The notes under the pieces: generated by a model
The model's input: the letters and a program-made list of their open reading frames with translations, nothing else
What the model was told of the DNA's origin: nothing
Database searches by the model: none
From: Cyathus striatus
Taxonomy: Eukaryota; Basidiomycota; Agaricomycetes; Agaricales; Nidulariaceae
Direction: 5' to 3'
Length of the DNA stretch: 64,000 nt
Assembly (NCBI GenBank): GCA_025738555.1
Contig: JAOVFP010000003.1
Location: forward strand, 868,001-932,000
Position numbers and translations under genes: made by a program
Shown here: positions 12,913-26,063 of the stretch, piece by piece
How the letters are laid out: each line of letters begins with the position of its first letter
Numbering within the stretch: the first letter of the stretch is position 1

Positions 12913-13270
12913 AATGACAAGCCCGAGAGATCATCAGGCTGACAGAATTTATGCGAGCGCTAATTTCGGATTCGAGGGGAACCACATTCAATTCCCTGCA
13001 AGCCAATATCCAATATCGACATGACTCGCTCAATTAGAATATATGGAAACTATACCGAGAAAAGATTAGAGGACATGATAAGTGAAGAGATGATCGATCC
13101 AGGACACATGTGCATTTTGCGTCCACTCCATGGGAAGCTTCGTCCTAAGTCGGTTGTAACTTGTGTCTCATGAAGGCTTAGCACTAAATTATTAATACAT
13201 ATAGGCGCCTGTTGTACTCCGTATATATATGAACCTTGGGGAACGCCTACGATCCTATCAGCAAAGCGAT

Positions 13271-15031
13271 ATGGATCTTAGCGATGATGATTTGATCAGC
13301 TTTATTCGAAACAATACAGCAGCAAGTGCGGTCTTTGGTACGCTTAAACATTAACACATTCTTCTTCGCCCTAACATTCAGTTCCAGTTGCTGCTATAAC
13401 TTCTTTGATATATGATATCATATATAATTTCACTGACGAAGTATTTTTCCTAATATCCCACCATAATGTTCACTTATCAATATTCTTCAGGTCAAATACA
13501 TTTGGAGGTGAGATATTATGAACCAAATTATTGATGCTTACTGAACTACTCATTATGCAGTGGCATGACATGGTCGCTCCCAAAATTATTGTACACTATT
13601 GCTCGGTATTCCGGTCTATTTTACCTTTTGTCAGTGAGCTTTTTTCGATGTTTGTATAATTTCTGAAAATCAACAGCATTGCTTTTTTAGCCTGTGAGTT
13701 AAGTTAAACTGTAAGTTGGTCACTGACAGTTCACAAAATTATAGCTCCCATACAAAATAGATATGCAGATGTTTCCCGCCATGTATGTATGACATCTAAA
13801 AATACTTATTTTTACTCACTACAGCTACCTGCCAGATGTATACATCCATGTTTTGTGCAATCATACATTCTAAGCTTTTTCAATAGATGCGCATCGTCCA
13901 TGTGGTTCCATACATAGTAAGTACACGAAACCCAAGTACTTAGAGAAGATATATTATTTTTCTTTTAAAGTGGATCGCAGGTACCCACTGGTTCAGTTGA
14001 CCTGATATTTATACTCCGTGTGTGCGCGCTGTATGGCAATAGCAAAAGAAGTACGCATTCATTCTCAAGTTATTACTTGCCAAACATTTATACTCACATC
14101 TTAATAGTCATTTTCTGTCTAACAGCTCTATTCATAGGTGCGGAAAAATATTGAGTAGAAGACATATTCACTCATTAATCACCATGGATCCAGCACAAAT
14201 CACGGTGTGTTGACCATAGAAGCCTAGTAATGAAAGAGTACTTACAATAATGTGTGTCAGGTTTCAATGACATTTTCAGCACTTGTGTCCATTGCTTTTT
14301 CGAAATCAGCTGTGGCTATCCCGAGTATAGGATGCGTAGGATTTATACCTCACTTCCTTGTAAAGCAACAAACGACTGCTTACTGCTTCACACTCGCTCT
14401 TCAAAGTATGCCAGTTTATTTTTCTTTCGAAAAAATGGCCTCTCGAATATGTATGCTGTAGCTACATTATTTTTGCTAACCTTCTTCGGGGTGGGGAGAG
14501 ACTTTATCAGAGACAGCGGAGGCCTTATAAATGCTATAATGGGAAACAAAGCTGGTGTCGGTAAAGAAGCTTCACTGACTACCTTGGTTTTACATGATGG
14601 AACATTGTATTTCTTCATTCTCTTCGGTAAGTCAAAATAAAATGAATATTCACTTGCGATATATATTTACGATATTTAGGATCAACGCTTATCTTTTCAG
14701 TGGGTTCGGCTCTTCAGTTGAATACATTTCTTAACTTCATAACTCCGCAAGTGTGATGGAAACTATTTTTTCGTACCAACTTACATTTACCTCAGATACT
14801 ATATTGCAATTACATCAATGATGGTGAGTAATGCTAATTCAAAATTGTAATGTCATTTATGCTTCGAGTCAGGGCTCTAGATTAATACTGAAACTTCGAC
14901 AAATGCACGACACCGAAATAAATGAATGCACACCGGCTGTATCTCGATCAATTTTCTTTGCAGAACCAAGTGGTACAGGCCCATCGTTGGAAGTCTCAAG
15001 GGAATATCGTAGAAGAGGTGGCGTTCAATGA
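13271..15031 (+). CDS. DUF6533 domain membrane protein, copy 2
   Basis: This is a close paralogue of the gene at 2791 with the same exon layout. It starts at ATG 13271 (MDLSDDDLISFIRNN). The exons join to SLIYDIIYNFTDEVKYIW and GMTWSLPKLLYTIARYSGLF, the DUF6533 signature. The block DLIFILRVCALYGNSKRS is recovered near 14000-14050, and the tail keeps SRLILKLRQ before TGA at 15029-15031. Differences from copy 1 are mainly substitutions, plus small indels in introns. One exon is three codons shorter near 14340 (GFIPHF against GFTSVPHF). The family is predicted to be multi-pass membrane proteins of unknown role. Preserved splice sites suggest that both copies were under selection until recently. 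Confidence 0.74.
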
Positions 15032-15239
15032 GAATGATGGTTCTCGGAAAGCGAACCTAAGCAACAGGAATACATGTTGTTTTAATGGGAGATTCGTAGT
15101 AAATTGGGCTTCTTCAACTAGTAGCTATTTAGGGTGGATTTAACTTCTGTGGAATGCATTCGCAATTGCCTATAGATCACAACCAACTTAACCCACCCAT
15201 TACCAGCATCGCAATCATCATTTTTATATTCATTCAGCT

Positions 15240-15530
15240 AGGCACCTCTTTCATACACAAGCAATGTACATCATCACACTTAATTACTGTATAGGGTATG
15301 ACGAAGTAATGTAGAGCACTTTTAATCAATTGTAATAGGTACTATACTATATGGGTAGTTTTTACTTACTGTTACCTAGTGTAGTTGGTGTTGAGTAACC
15401 ATTAGAATCTTAGATACGTCGAATCTCATATACTTATGTTGAAGCTTACAGTAACCGACATTTCCGACAGCTATCGTGAACTATTTCGTATGTAGCACGC
15501 CATGCTATGTGGGTGTATGTGGTCTCCAAT
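15240..15530. repeat. Module spacer, copy 3 (truncated)
   Basis: A third, shortened copy of the sequence at 1-480 and 4810-5120 follows the second DUF6533 gene. Homology ends abruptly near 15520, so the third module is cut off before any Lon relic. Confidence 0.65.
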
Positions 15531-18500
15531 GTCCATCATTCCACGTCGTTACGCGTCTAGTCGACATCGACTATATATATTGGCGCGCGGCAATACCGAG
15601 AGCGATGTCAATGTTAAGATTTGTATGAGGGCACCTTCTCTCCGTCCAGCGGTGGATTATGTGATCTCTGACTCCGCCCAAAGCCGATGAGGCTGCTAGG
15701 TCATAGACTAAGAAGATGAATAAGTAGTCTTGGTTGCTGGTTCGGGAGGACTGAGTCAGGGCGCGTGATTGGTTCTTTTTCCTCAGCCTTCCTTTCCTGC
15801 TACTTATACTAGACCTAACCCAAGTAGAACACCGACACCGAATCGAAGACCACTCCCTCCAATGTTCACCATCAACTACCCTTCTTCATCCTCGCCCACA
15901 CCTGCGCTCCCACCTCCCATTTTGTTCACTCTTAAGCATCACACATAGAGGAAGCTGTCTCGTCTATTTCCTCCGTTAGAGTCAATACTGGGGTACCCTC
16001 AGTCAGCACTGTGAGAAGAGTCCTTCGTACTCAAGGAACGTGTCTCGTTCGAAATCGCCTGGGTATCCGCAATGACTAGTGGCTAGTGGCCGTCTGCGTC
16101 GTTTCGTTAAGGGCGCTACGATCCCTCCGACTATGTAACTGCTAGTCCCCTGATGAAAGCGAGGTGCGAGTGTTAGAACTTTGTCTGTCTGTGGAGGTCG
16201 GAGGGGCGCGAGAATGTGGACAAAATTTGCCCAACACGAACTACTGGTCAACCGGAACTACAGATTGACGATATACTTAACACTCGCACGACTGGGGGAC
16301 TAATAGTTACGTACTCGGATGGATTGTAGCACCCCTAAAGAAACGACGCAGACTGGCCATGCACTCAAAATGAACTAGTAACTGCAGGAACTCACGCGAT
16401 GCAGGACCAGAAACCTTCCTCGAAAATGGAGGAAAAGACGAAATGGACGGTGATCAGCTGGGAGAAGCTTGATATTGGCTCTTAAGTTGAGGGGGATGAC
16501 GCACACGAGGTGGAGGGTTAGATCTCGATTGGGGAAGAACTGGAAGGTATTTGGTCTTCTGTGATTTGGATTTTGGAGAGTGCAGGGTGTTCGTAGACGT
16601 GGTCTGTGCTTAGGCGGGTGAAGTATCCCTCGGTGATGATGATGAGATGCCATCGGATGTGTAATGGAGTCCTTAGAGCGTAAGGTATAGGGACACGAGT
16701 GACTCCCAGGAGAATCAGGAGGGGGGGATCAGTACTGGGGTGTCTTGGACTACGCTGGTGTGAGAGTACGTAGTGACGCTACCCATGAGTCTTGAGCTTG
16801 AATTTCCGTCCTACTCACTCTCCCCACATTTCTCTTTAGGTTTGTCCCTTTCACTCTCCCCCTCAACGCCATCCTTATCGTAGTCTTATCAATAACCCTT
16901 CCCCTCGTGCTGGAAATGGCCCCTTCCTTTCCAATCGCAATCCCCACATCCCCCACTCTCTCCTCCCTGACTCAGACGGCGCCCCCCCCCCAACCTTAAT
17001 ACCCCTGTCCCAGTAACACTGAACAAAGGGAATCATGTATCGATACAGCCTGTTCTAAAGAGATGTCTAAGACATCGATATACGTTAGAAGAAAAGAAGA
17101 AAGGTAGGCGGAAAACGAACCCACTTCTCCGCAGCCAGTAACATCATCAGGTGCGAGACTATCCTTCGTCCTCTTCGTCTATGTCTTTTCACTTCACCGT
17201 GATGCTCCCTATACATCTTAGCAGTCCCGTCGATAGGTGACTGTAGATGGAACCTTTCCATCACTCGCCTTTGGCTGAGTCAAGGGTTACCAGATCCACC
17301 GCAGGATGCTGAGGTGAAGGTGTCCTCGGTCCAGATCTTGACGTCGACCTCGCTCTCCCGGTACACTCTTCGACTCGCGTTCACGATGGTTCGGTGGGCA
17401 GTGTGTATGCGACATCTTCCCAACTGCATATCTATATTGCACAGTAAAACCGAACAAAGGTAACCGTGTATACGGGTTACAGGGTTCACCGCAGGACGCT
17501 GAGGAGGTATCCTCGGTTCATATCATCGCAGTCCCCTCCTCCACTACTCTCTCCTCCTTGACCCAGACAGCATTATTCAAACTCCAATCCTCCATATTTC
17601 CCTAAAATCCCGCACGAAGGCAAACTGTGCATAGATACAGCATGTTCTAAGGGAGGACCTATAACATCGATATAAGGTAAGAAGAAGAAATGGAAGAAAT
17701 GGAGCGAAACATGCGACCTGATTTCCTCCTCAGCCAGTGGAACCTTATTCTCCCGTTGATGGCGTAGACTGAACCTCTCAAACCAGGGTCCACAGCAGGA
17801 CGCTAAAGGGAAGGTTTCCTCAGTCCAGATCCCAAATGTCCAGCACCAGCAGTTATTGGTCCATGATTCTTATTTTCGTGTTCACGGTGGATCGGTGGGT
17901 TGGAGTAAGTTTGGACTCCGTTAGAGGCTCCGTGGAAAATAGGAGAGTGTGTTCCTCACTGTGCGTGATGTCTTCTGTTAAGATGCACCGTGTTTCATGG
18001 TATACGACACGTTGTCGAAATGGGCAGGGGTAGACGCGAAATACCTTGTTGTGGGGTGCCGAGTTTTCTCACGCACTGGGCAGCATCAACTTCCGGGCCG
18101 CTGGCCGTCGTAGCCGGCGTCGGTCCGACCCGGCAGCCTTTTGAAGAACTTTCGACGACTTATATTTCCAATAGGCCAAGGCAGGCCCAAAAGGCACGTC
18201 TTGGCTTTTGGTACAATAACCCCGTCCAAAACTCAAGTACTCATGTCTCCATGGTACGTATTCGAAGATAAGTAGTGTATCTTACGATGTCATCGTTGTC
18301 CTAAATCTTGGGCACAACACGTCTCGGGTAGCACCGTGGAAGACCCGAGTGACATCGAGAGTTACTAGTAGTAAAAAAAACGGTAAATCAACGAGGACGC
18401 GGTATCTCTGGCTCCAGAGGACGATCCAAAGATGAAGCTGACTATGCAGCTCGATACGTGGCTGCACAACAATTACATACGCGCACAGGGATTGATGAAT

Positions 18501-19064
18501 ACAGAGATTTCAGTCGTTCGCTTCCCAGAAGTTACGGCTATTGAGATCGAGATCTTAGAACTAGAGAGTAAGCGAGTTCAGCAGCGACCTATTCATAACC
18601 ATTCGAGGCTCTTCAGACTGTTCACATTGTCAGATTCACCATCGCTTGTGATCTCGCCGTGTGCCAAGCGCCTTAACAAAACCTTCCTGATTGATGTACT
18701 GATAAATATATGCATGCCATTCAGATATAGATCGATGTACGCAGCCTAATCGTTATCGATTATGTTTAGTGATAGTGCACCCCAACAGCGTCTCTTAAAT
18801 AGATCGAGACGTAACGACTACACGTGTTGGAAATCAATACCCATGTGAGCACTGAGCGCTGTCCCGTGTGCATAGAAGATCGGAAATCGAAAAAACGCTA
18901 TTATTAAACCTTTCTTATGGTGTCAAATCGACGCAATCGTCCATATCTTCTTGCAAGTCTTCCCTTGTCAATCGTTCCAAATGACAGTTACCATGACGAA
19001 AATAGATACATTCTCATGAGATGTCATTCATCTACACAGCCTGGGCGTTGATAATAGATATGGA
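15531..19064. other. GC-richer stretch without recognisable gene; degenerate repeats
   Basis: Base composition is richer in G+C than in neighbouring parts. Two diverged direct copies about 580 bp apart occur near 17025-17160 and 17605-17760. They share CATGTATCGATACAGC / TGCATAGATACAGC, a run of purines and a CCTCAGCCAGT-type block. The related block CCGCAGGACGCTGAGG recurs near 17295, 17490 and 17790. A C10 run lies near 16982. Reading frames up to about 105 codons (for example 18432-18749, plus) have no recognisable motif. This may be decayed coding sequence. Confidence 0.5.
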
Positions 19065-21797
19065 ATGATGGCATGCACATTGATAGGAATATCATATAAA
19101 CCCTCAAGCTCGCTTTATCAACACTCTGTTCCCACTTCCCCAAAAGAATCTCTTGCGAAAACGTCATGGCGTTTCGAAATGCAAAGTATACGCACATTGA
19201 GAAACTTTACGCCATCAATAAAAGCCGTAGTGGCGAATCTGGTGCGTACCGTCTCTCGTGAATGTATTCCCTTCTTACCAATAGTCACAGAATGGGAACG
19301 ACTTGCCAATGCCTCTTGCCTCGGAGCTAGCCATCAATCAGAAGAGCGATACGATGCTCCAAAATGTCATCCTGACACCAGAGAAGCAGTTATAAATGAT
19401 ATAATGAGCTGGATCAATTCAAAAGATCCTGATAAAAGAATAATGTGGCTACATGGACCTGCTGGTGCAGGGAAGTCTGCAATTGCTCAGACAGTTGCTG
19501 AACTGTGTTTTATGAAGGAAATACTTGTTGCAAGTTTCTTTTTTTCAAGAACAGCTACAGAAACTGGGAGAGATAATGGAACTAAGCTTGTGCCTACCAT
19601 TGTACACCAGCTAGGAAATACAATTGGGCATGCAAAAGAAATTATTATAAATGAACTTGAAAGGGATGATGCATTGTTGTCACATTCCATGGAAGTTCAA
19701 ATGGAAAAGTTGGTATTGAAGCCACTTGAAACTATGTATTTGCCTACAACTTTTTTAAACATGGATACTGAGTCAAACACTTCACATCTTCCACATCTTG
19801 TAATAATTGATGGTCTAGATGAGTGCAACAGACCTGAAATGCAATCAAGAATTGTGAAAATGATAGCTGGTATCATATCAAAATCACAGATACATTTAAG
19901 CTTTCTTATTGCTAGCAGACCAGAATTAGCAATCTGAAACACATTCAATGATGAAACCATTAGCCAATTGTGTGTTCCATTAATTCTTGATGATCAATAT
20001 GACACTGATAAGGATATTTAAACATATCTCCGAAGTGAGTTCACCACAGTCAAATGAAAGCACACACTGGCTTCTGTACTTTTAAAAATGGAAAACTGGC
20101 CATCAGAGAAGGACTTAAGAGTCCTAGTAAAAAGATCATCAGGGCAGTTTATCTATGCATCTACTGTTATAAAATTTATTACTGATGACTGAAATAGTTC
20201 TTGTGATGGTCTCAATACCATAATTAATATAAAAGTAGGTGAAACAGCACCATATGTACCCCTGGATGCACTATACACACACATTCTCTCTGTAGCTGTT
20301 GGTAACACAGCAAATCAAAGTAATATTCTACTTATATTACAAGCACTAATATATGTAAATAGTGATTAGGCCAGTGAGATAAGTAGGTGGCATGGGTCTC
20401 CTTATATGGGATACATAGATGTTCTGGCATCATTTTTGGGAATGACAGAGTCTCACCTGCTGTTACATCTAGCTGATCTGCACTCTGTAATATATGTTCC
20501 AAAGTCTGATAAAGGAGGAAATAGAAAAAGTATTAGGTTCTTTCATGCCTCATTCAGTGACTTTCTGAAGGACCCTGACAGATCAAAATGCTTCCATGTT
20601 TCTGAGAAGGATACCCATACAACTATGGGGGTTTGTTGCATTGATATCATTGTAACTAATGCAATTCCAACTGATTACAAAAATTATACCCTTAACAATG
20701 CATATTTCCAATTTATACCCCATTGGAGCAGAAGTGACTTTGATAAAAACATAACAGAACAGCTTTTATTGAAATGTGGATCAAATTTAGAAGCTGTAGT
20801 CAAAGCTCTTCTGAAGCACAACTTTTGTATAAAAGGTTGCTACTATATACTTCAGCCACTTTATAAATTTGATTATTCTGCAGATTTCATCTTAGTAAGT
20901 TGTGTTATTATCTTCATTTTAAATTCAATTTAATATGTGGATTACAAATATTATGTAGGATTCTGCAATTCCATTGAATACCAATGTCTCCATGATTTTT
21001 GGGCAAATGCCATTTATTCTGGCTATCAACTTCCTGTTAAATAAGGTTTCAACTGATAATGACAGTAAAAATCTATATAATTACATATTGGGAATATTTG
21101 ATCTTTGTGAAAAAAGTTGCTCAAAGTTTTTTCATAATGTTGTTGATACCAATAATGTACTGTTGGGAGAAGTGCTAGAAAGCCCATTGCATGCAGGTCA
21201 TCATTTTCTTGATGATGTGAAGAGTGAGCAAATATTTTATAGTGCATGGGATTGTATAGCTGGGTGAGTTTAATGCATAAATGAATGCTTCATTACCAAT
21301 ATTAACTATTTTCTACAATAGTGATTCTAGTGCTCTGATCAGTTCTGAGCATAGATATTCCCTGTCTGTACAACATACGGCTCTAAGGGGCTTTAAATAT
21401 TTGCTCAAAAGAATAAAACCATCATTCTATTTTAAAACAATTCTTCTACAATTTGCACAAAATTTTGAGTCCAAATACTTTCCAATATGGGAGCTAGTTT
21501 TTGAAATATATACATTTGAACTTCCACCTGGTTTACTTGAATCCTATGAAAATGAGACAAAATCACTAATGAGTGCTGTTGACAAATTTTTAAAGGTGAG
21601 TTTTTTATTTGTGCTATTTATACAATTTTTATACAATTCTGACAAATGTATATTAGAAATGTGAAGTGATAGAAAATGGCGAGGCCTATGCAGATGAACA
21701 TTATTACACTCGAAAAGTTTCTAAGTTTGGTGCATGTACTATTTAAAATGAAGCTGATGTGGGGTACAAGGTGGCCATAGGGTATATTTTCCTCTAG
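19065..21797 (+). pseudogene. NACHT NLR gene with six in-frame stops
   Basis: The gene encodes a fungal NLR (STAND ATPase), a class thought to sense non-self or damage. The first 290 codons hold a NACHT domain: Walker A GPAGAGKS at residues 131-138, Walker B LVIIDGLDEC near 246-255, and a sensor-like LIASRPE. The frame then continues without any shift through TGA 19935, TAA 20019, TGA 20055, TGA 20190 and TAG 20367, with good family-like sequence between them (VLVKRSSGQFIYASTVIKFI). Introns at 20895-20958, near 21266-21320 and 21596-21656 are intact and match those of the second NLR at 62955. A sixth stop is TAA 21744; the paralogue reads on past this point and the frame here ends at TAG 21795. 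The upstream limit is uncertain and earlier exons may exist. No C-terminal WD40 or ankyrin repeats were recognised. Confidence 0.85.
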
Positions 21798-22597
21798 ACA
21801 AATCAAATAGCCTACACTTGTAGCAGTACTTCACATTCAAAACTTGTAATGATGTTGGAGTGTTACTTTTATGCATTATTCATTCTCTGTTACCTTACTA
21901 TGCTAATCCTCTCTCACTGGTATTTATACATATGGTCATGAATTATGTGCTTTCTACCAAGTTACTACTACACTTAACTTCAATTCTCTTACATGTATTC
22001 ATATCTTCTGTGTATGTAACTCTGTTCAGTTTCTTGGTAGAGAGTGGTAGTACCATAGTATGCAGCAAGAAAAACTCTATATGCTATAACATGTGGTAAG
22101 TTAATATGACGTGCAGGAGAGATCTATGGGCCATCGTACACACAGACCGCAATTCGGAATTACGAACGCTTAAACCACACAGAACGGCGAAAATTAGTTG
22201 AATGTCCCAAATCTTGAGGGAAGTGTCGAGGCTGCTTCGAGAATGAACGAATGAGCGCTTGGGCGCTGGATGATCGGATGACGCCGGCACGGCGATAAAA
22301 GGCTTTATCATTTCTCCGACCCGTTTTGCGTGGGAAAGAAGTTGATGTTCCTCAGGATGCCCTTGACAATGTGCAGCACGAGCCACAGGCTACCTAGGCG
22401 TCGTTCGCATCCTACAGGCTACGCACTCGGCGATCCCCTCCACAGCCCGCCCAGGTACCATCCTCAGCGCTTCTATCACTTCTCAAACTCAGCTAACGAC
22501 ATCGATGTGACAGATCTACATAGTCGAGCGTCACACACGCACGCCCAGACCGACCCCATTTTTTCGAGGTCAGAAGGTAGAGCTAGGATTCCAATCC
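21798..22597. other. Intergenic, no gene seen
   Basis: AT-rich up to about 22100, then GC-richer towards the F-box gene. The frames at 22084-22386 and 22330-22644 show no known motif. The latter overlaps the inferred first exon of the F-box gene in a different frame. Confidence 0.5.
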
Positions 22598-24889
22598 ATG
22601 TTTTCAAACGACATGTGGACAAATGGGGTTTCAGGAGGGGGTGAGTTCCACCACGCCCCTTTCCAATTCAAATTCACCACCCACTCCTTCCAAAAATCCT
22701 AGATCCACCCTCATTCCTACGTTCTCCCACTCCACACCTCCTCGTATCCAACAACGCGCCGACGCCGACTGAATCCAGCGCCATCCGTGCATCCCTGGCG
22801 CTCGTAGACACCGAAATAGCAGCTATATACGCGAACCCAGAATCCTATCCCAACCCCTCAGCTCACCTGACCAAATGCCTCCAATACCAACGCTTGCACC
22901 AACCCCTCCTCTCTCCAATCCGCAAGATCTCACACCCACTCCTGCGCCGAATCTTCCAGTACACCGTGTACACCGACTCCGACTCTCTCCCCTCTGGGCC
23001 TGGACCCCACGTATGGTGGTCCATAACCCGAATCAGCAGCATTTGGCGCCATACAGCTCTCTCTCTCTCCCCTCTCCCACACACGCTACCCTCAATCTCA
23101 CTAACCACCAACTCAACCCACCCCGCCTATCTCAACCTCCTCACCACCGCCCTCCAAGCCTCCCAAAGCGCACTAACACTGCACATATTCGGACGCGCGT
23201 ACCTCGGAACCCCTGATTCCCCTGCGTCCTCACCAATCCACCCCGCCCTCTCAATCCTCCTCTCATACAGCCACAAATGGTCTCACGTCTCCTTCCACCT
23301 TACAGCCCCATTCAACCCAACAGACTTCTCCGCCCGTCTCACAGAGCACGGTCTACCCATCCTCACCCACCTCACTCTAAGCATCACTGGCCCACCCACC
23401 TCCACCCTCCTCAGCCCCGACACCATATCCCCCATCTGGCGGTGCAAAGGTACCCTCTACCTCCCCCCAACACCCCTCCTAACGTCAGTCTCCCTCTCCT
23501 CCGGAGTCCCATTCATCAATCTCCCCTGGTCCCAGCTCGAGACATACACAGAATCTCACAGACGCACTCCAGCAGGCGCCCATCGCCTCGTCACAACCCC
23601 TGGAAATCGCGTAACATCCCTCCGTGTACAAAGTGAAGTAGCCACAGTCACTTCGCAGCCGCATCATCAATGCACGCAGGACCATTTAGAGTTCCTCCAC
23701 CTCTCATTCGCCAAGAGCGAAAGTACAGCAATCGGTCCAGACGATAGCATATTCTTCTACCTCCGCACACCCTCTTTACGCGAACTACACCTCTCAGCAC
23801 AGGATCTAACGCCCATAATGAAGTCCCTCTCCATACACTCCACCAAAAACCTGCACACACTCGTCTTACGTCCCCCAGGCGCAACACATACATGGGACCG
23901 CGAAATCGTAAGTAAAATCCTCGAAGGCGTTCCCTTACTCGAAACACTAGAACTACACCATGTATCTCGCTCGATACTTCATATCGTTTCGCAAGAATCT
24001 CAACGCCTAACTCCGAATCTCAAAAAATTAACGTTGTATTACGATTCGTTCCTCCCTTTGGACGGAAGCTCGAACGAGATGTTCGTGCCGAGGATGGCTG
24101 TGGGACCGGGAACTACCCCTCCTATCCACTCTGTCTTTCTGATCTTTCAAACGCCGAAAGATGCGCTTGACACGCTGTTCGTGCTCGAAGGTTGGAATTT
24201 GATATACAATCTGGCGGAGCCGCTCCGTGCGAGGGGGAAGGCGTTGGCTATTGAGGTAAGTGCGGTTGGGAGGGGAGATGGGGGGAAAGGAGGAGAAGGG
24301 TTAGAGAGGTTAGCTAGTAAAGAGGCGAGAGCTCGGAGGATTGATGTTGTGTTGAGGTTTTTGGAAGGGTTTGATGTTCCTGATGTTGCTTATTTGCGAG
24401 TGCGTCTCCTTTCTCCTTTCTCCTTTCCCCTTTCCCTTCCCTTCCCCTCACGGTCCTCACGCTGACGTCATTCAAGATGCTAGATATCCCGCACTACCTC
24501 CTCGTCCTCGCGCGTATCGACCCGCTCCTCATACCCGACGACGTGTACTACAAACTTCGAGCACGCGCGCATGCGCTACTGCAGAGTTGGAAACCACTCT
24601 TCATGGAGGAGTTTGAGATGCGCAAGTGGTTTAGGAGAGGCGGAGGCGTCGTATTGGGGTATATGCAGAGTCGTGGTGAGTTTTCTTTCCCTGTTCCATA
24701 TATCTTCCTTATCCTCTTTCTCATTGACACCGTGTTTCGCTCTCCATCCTCCCTTTTTCTTCGTTCTTCTTTCCCTCTGGCACACTCTTATCCCTCTTCA
24801 ACTATTCCTTCGACGTTCTCGACGCTGACGTATCCGCAGATATTGTAGATTCCGATGAGGATTTTGAAGATCTCCTATTTGAAATATAA
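22598..24889 (+). CDS. F-box / leucine-rich protein
   Basis: Predicted 662-residue protein from four exons: 22598-22640, 22703-24399, 24477-24675, 24840-24889. The long second exon has no usable ATG of its own. A phase-1 intron (22641-22702, GTGAGT..CTAG) links it to ATG 22598, giving MFSNDMWTNGVSGG, then the typical agaric lead-in ESSAIRASLALVDTEIAAIY. The F-box starts near residue 85 (SPIRKISHPLLRRIF), followed by a WWSITRISSIWRHTAL block. The rest has leucine-rich spacing typical of these proteins (LRELHLSAQDLTP, LHTLVLRPP, LLETLELHHVS). The C-terminus is acidic (DIVDSDEDFEDLLFEI). F-box proteins select substrates for SCF ubiquitin ligases. The gene is pyrimidine- and C-rich, unlike the AT-rich transposon areas, and shows no lesion. 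Confidence 0.85.
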
Positions 24890-26063
24890 CCCTCTTTGCA
24901 CTCTCAGTTTCGGTCTTGGTTGGGTTAAACTTACAAACATACAGCATAGAATACATACATACATATACTTACACACGATTGTCCTACTCATACCTGGTTT
25001 ACCCTTATTTATACTATACATCACGTCCTAACGATAATGTTTATACCCCGTAGGATGAATATGGGTTGAAGGTAATTTTTGAATTCTGGTTCTTGCACTT
25101 GGCTTTGTATAACTACTACAATACTTTATATGTACTAATCTGTACTACCACCAGAAGCTCACAAGAATCGGTACGTATCATGGATTACTGATGCTATGAA
25201 CAGTACTAATGATGTTACTCCTAGGTTGTCGAGGACGTTATCCACGACCTCCCGTAGCGGCAGTGCTATTTTTAACCTCTCTTCCCGACTTCCATTCAAG
25301 TTTCAACTGCCACTCGAGCGCGTATTTATTTCTGTGCTTAGTCTGGGAAGGGTAGATATATATATATATATCGAAGACTCGAACTGAACATAACTTTATG
25401 CCTGAGGCAGTTTCACGGTTACGCTTTTCATGGGTGGAGATTCCTGAATGTGAGTTTAAGGCATCGATTGTTTCAGCGAAGTAGTTCTCGGCGGGCATTT
25501 TATAATCCTCTATGTAGCTACGCGTTATCTCTCAAATGCTCTAATTTCTGGATTCTCCATTCTTGGTTCTCGAGAATCGTGATACCAACACCCTAGACGC
25601 TAGACGTCTAGATACAGGACCCGAACTTCAGTATAATCTAGTATCGCAGCTCCTTCAACCGATACCAAAGGCAAGACAATCACTTCGCCGGAACCCTTTC
25701 GCTTTCGTCCACTTCTTTACTATTAACAAGGTATCATAGCTCCTGTAGTCTCTCTTTGATGTTCAATACCCTAACGACGACTTACGTACCAACGACTTCC
25801 TCCCATCTCGAGGCAAAAAAGAACCATCCAAATCACCAGGGTAAGCAGCCTCGCTTCCGCTTACATATGCTTATCGCAAACGAACACTTCAATTTCCCGC
25901 AATAAATCCGCTCCTTCCATTCAAGAAGCTCAAAGGCCATTTCAACCAGTGCCTCAAAAGTCAGAAATTTTTGAAAAGACGTCCGGCTTGGATTCCCCTC
26001 TCTTCTTCCCCGTCCCCTTTACTCTCCTTGTCGTTCATCTCGTGGCGTCCGTCAGGACTCAAC
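24890..26063. other. Intergenic between F-box and carboxypeptidase genes
   Basis: No gene is seen. A short CATA run lies near 24950-24965 and an (AT)n run near 25357-25371. The frames at 25196-25387 and 25238-25498 lack motifs. Confidence 0.55.

Noticed and set aside
22875..23216. Pro/His-rich frames overlapping the start of the F-box gene
   Set aside because: They are out-of-frame shadows caused by the C-rich codon use of the F-box gene.
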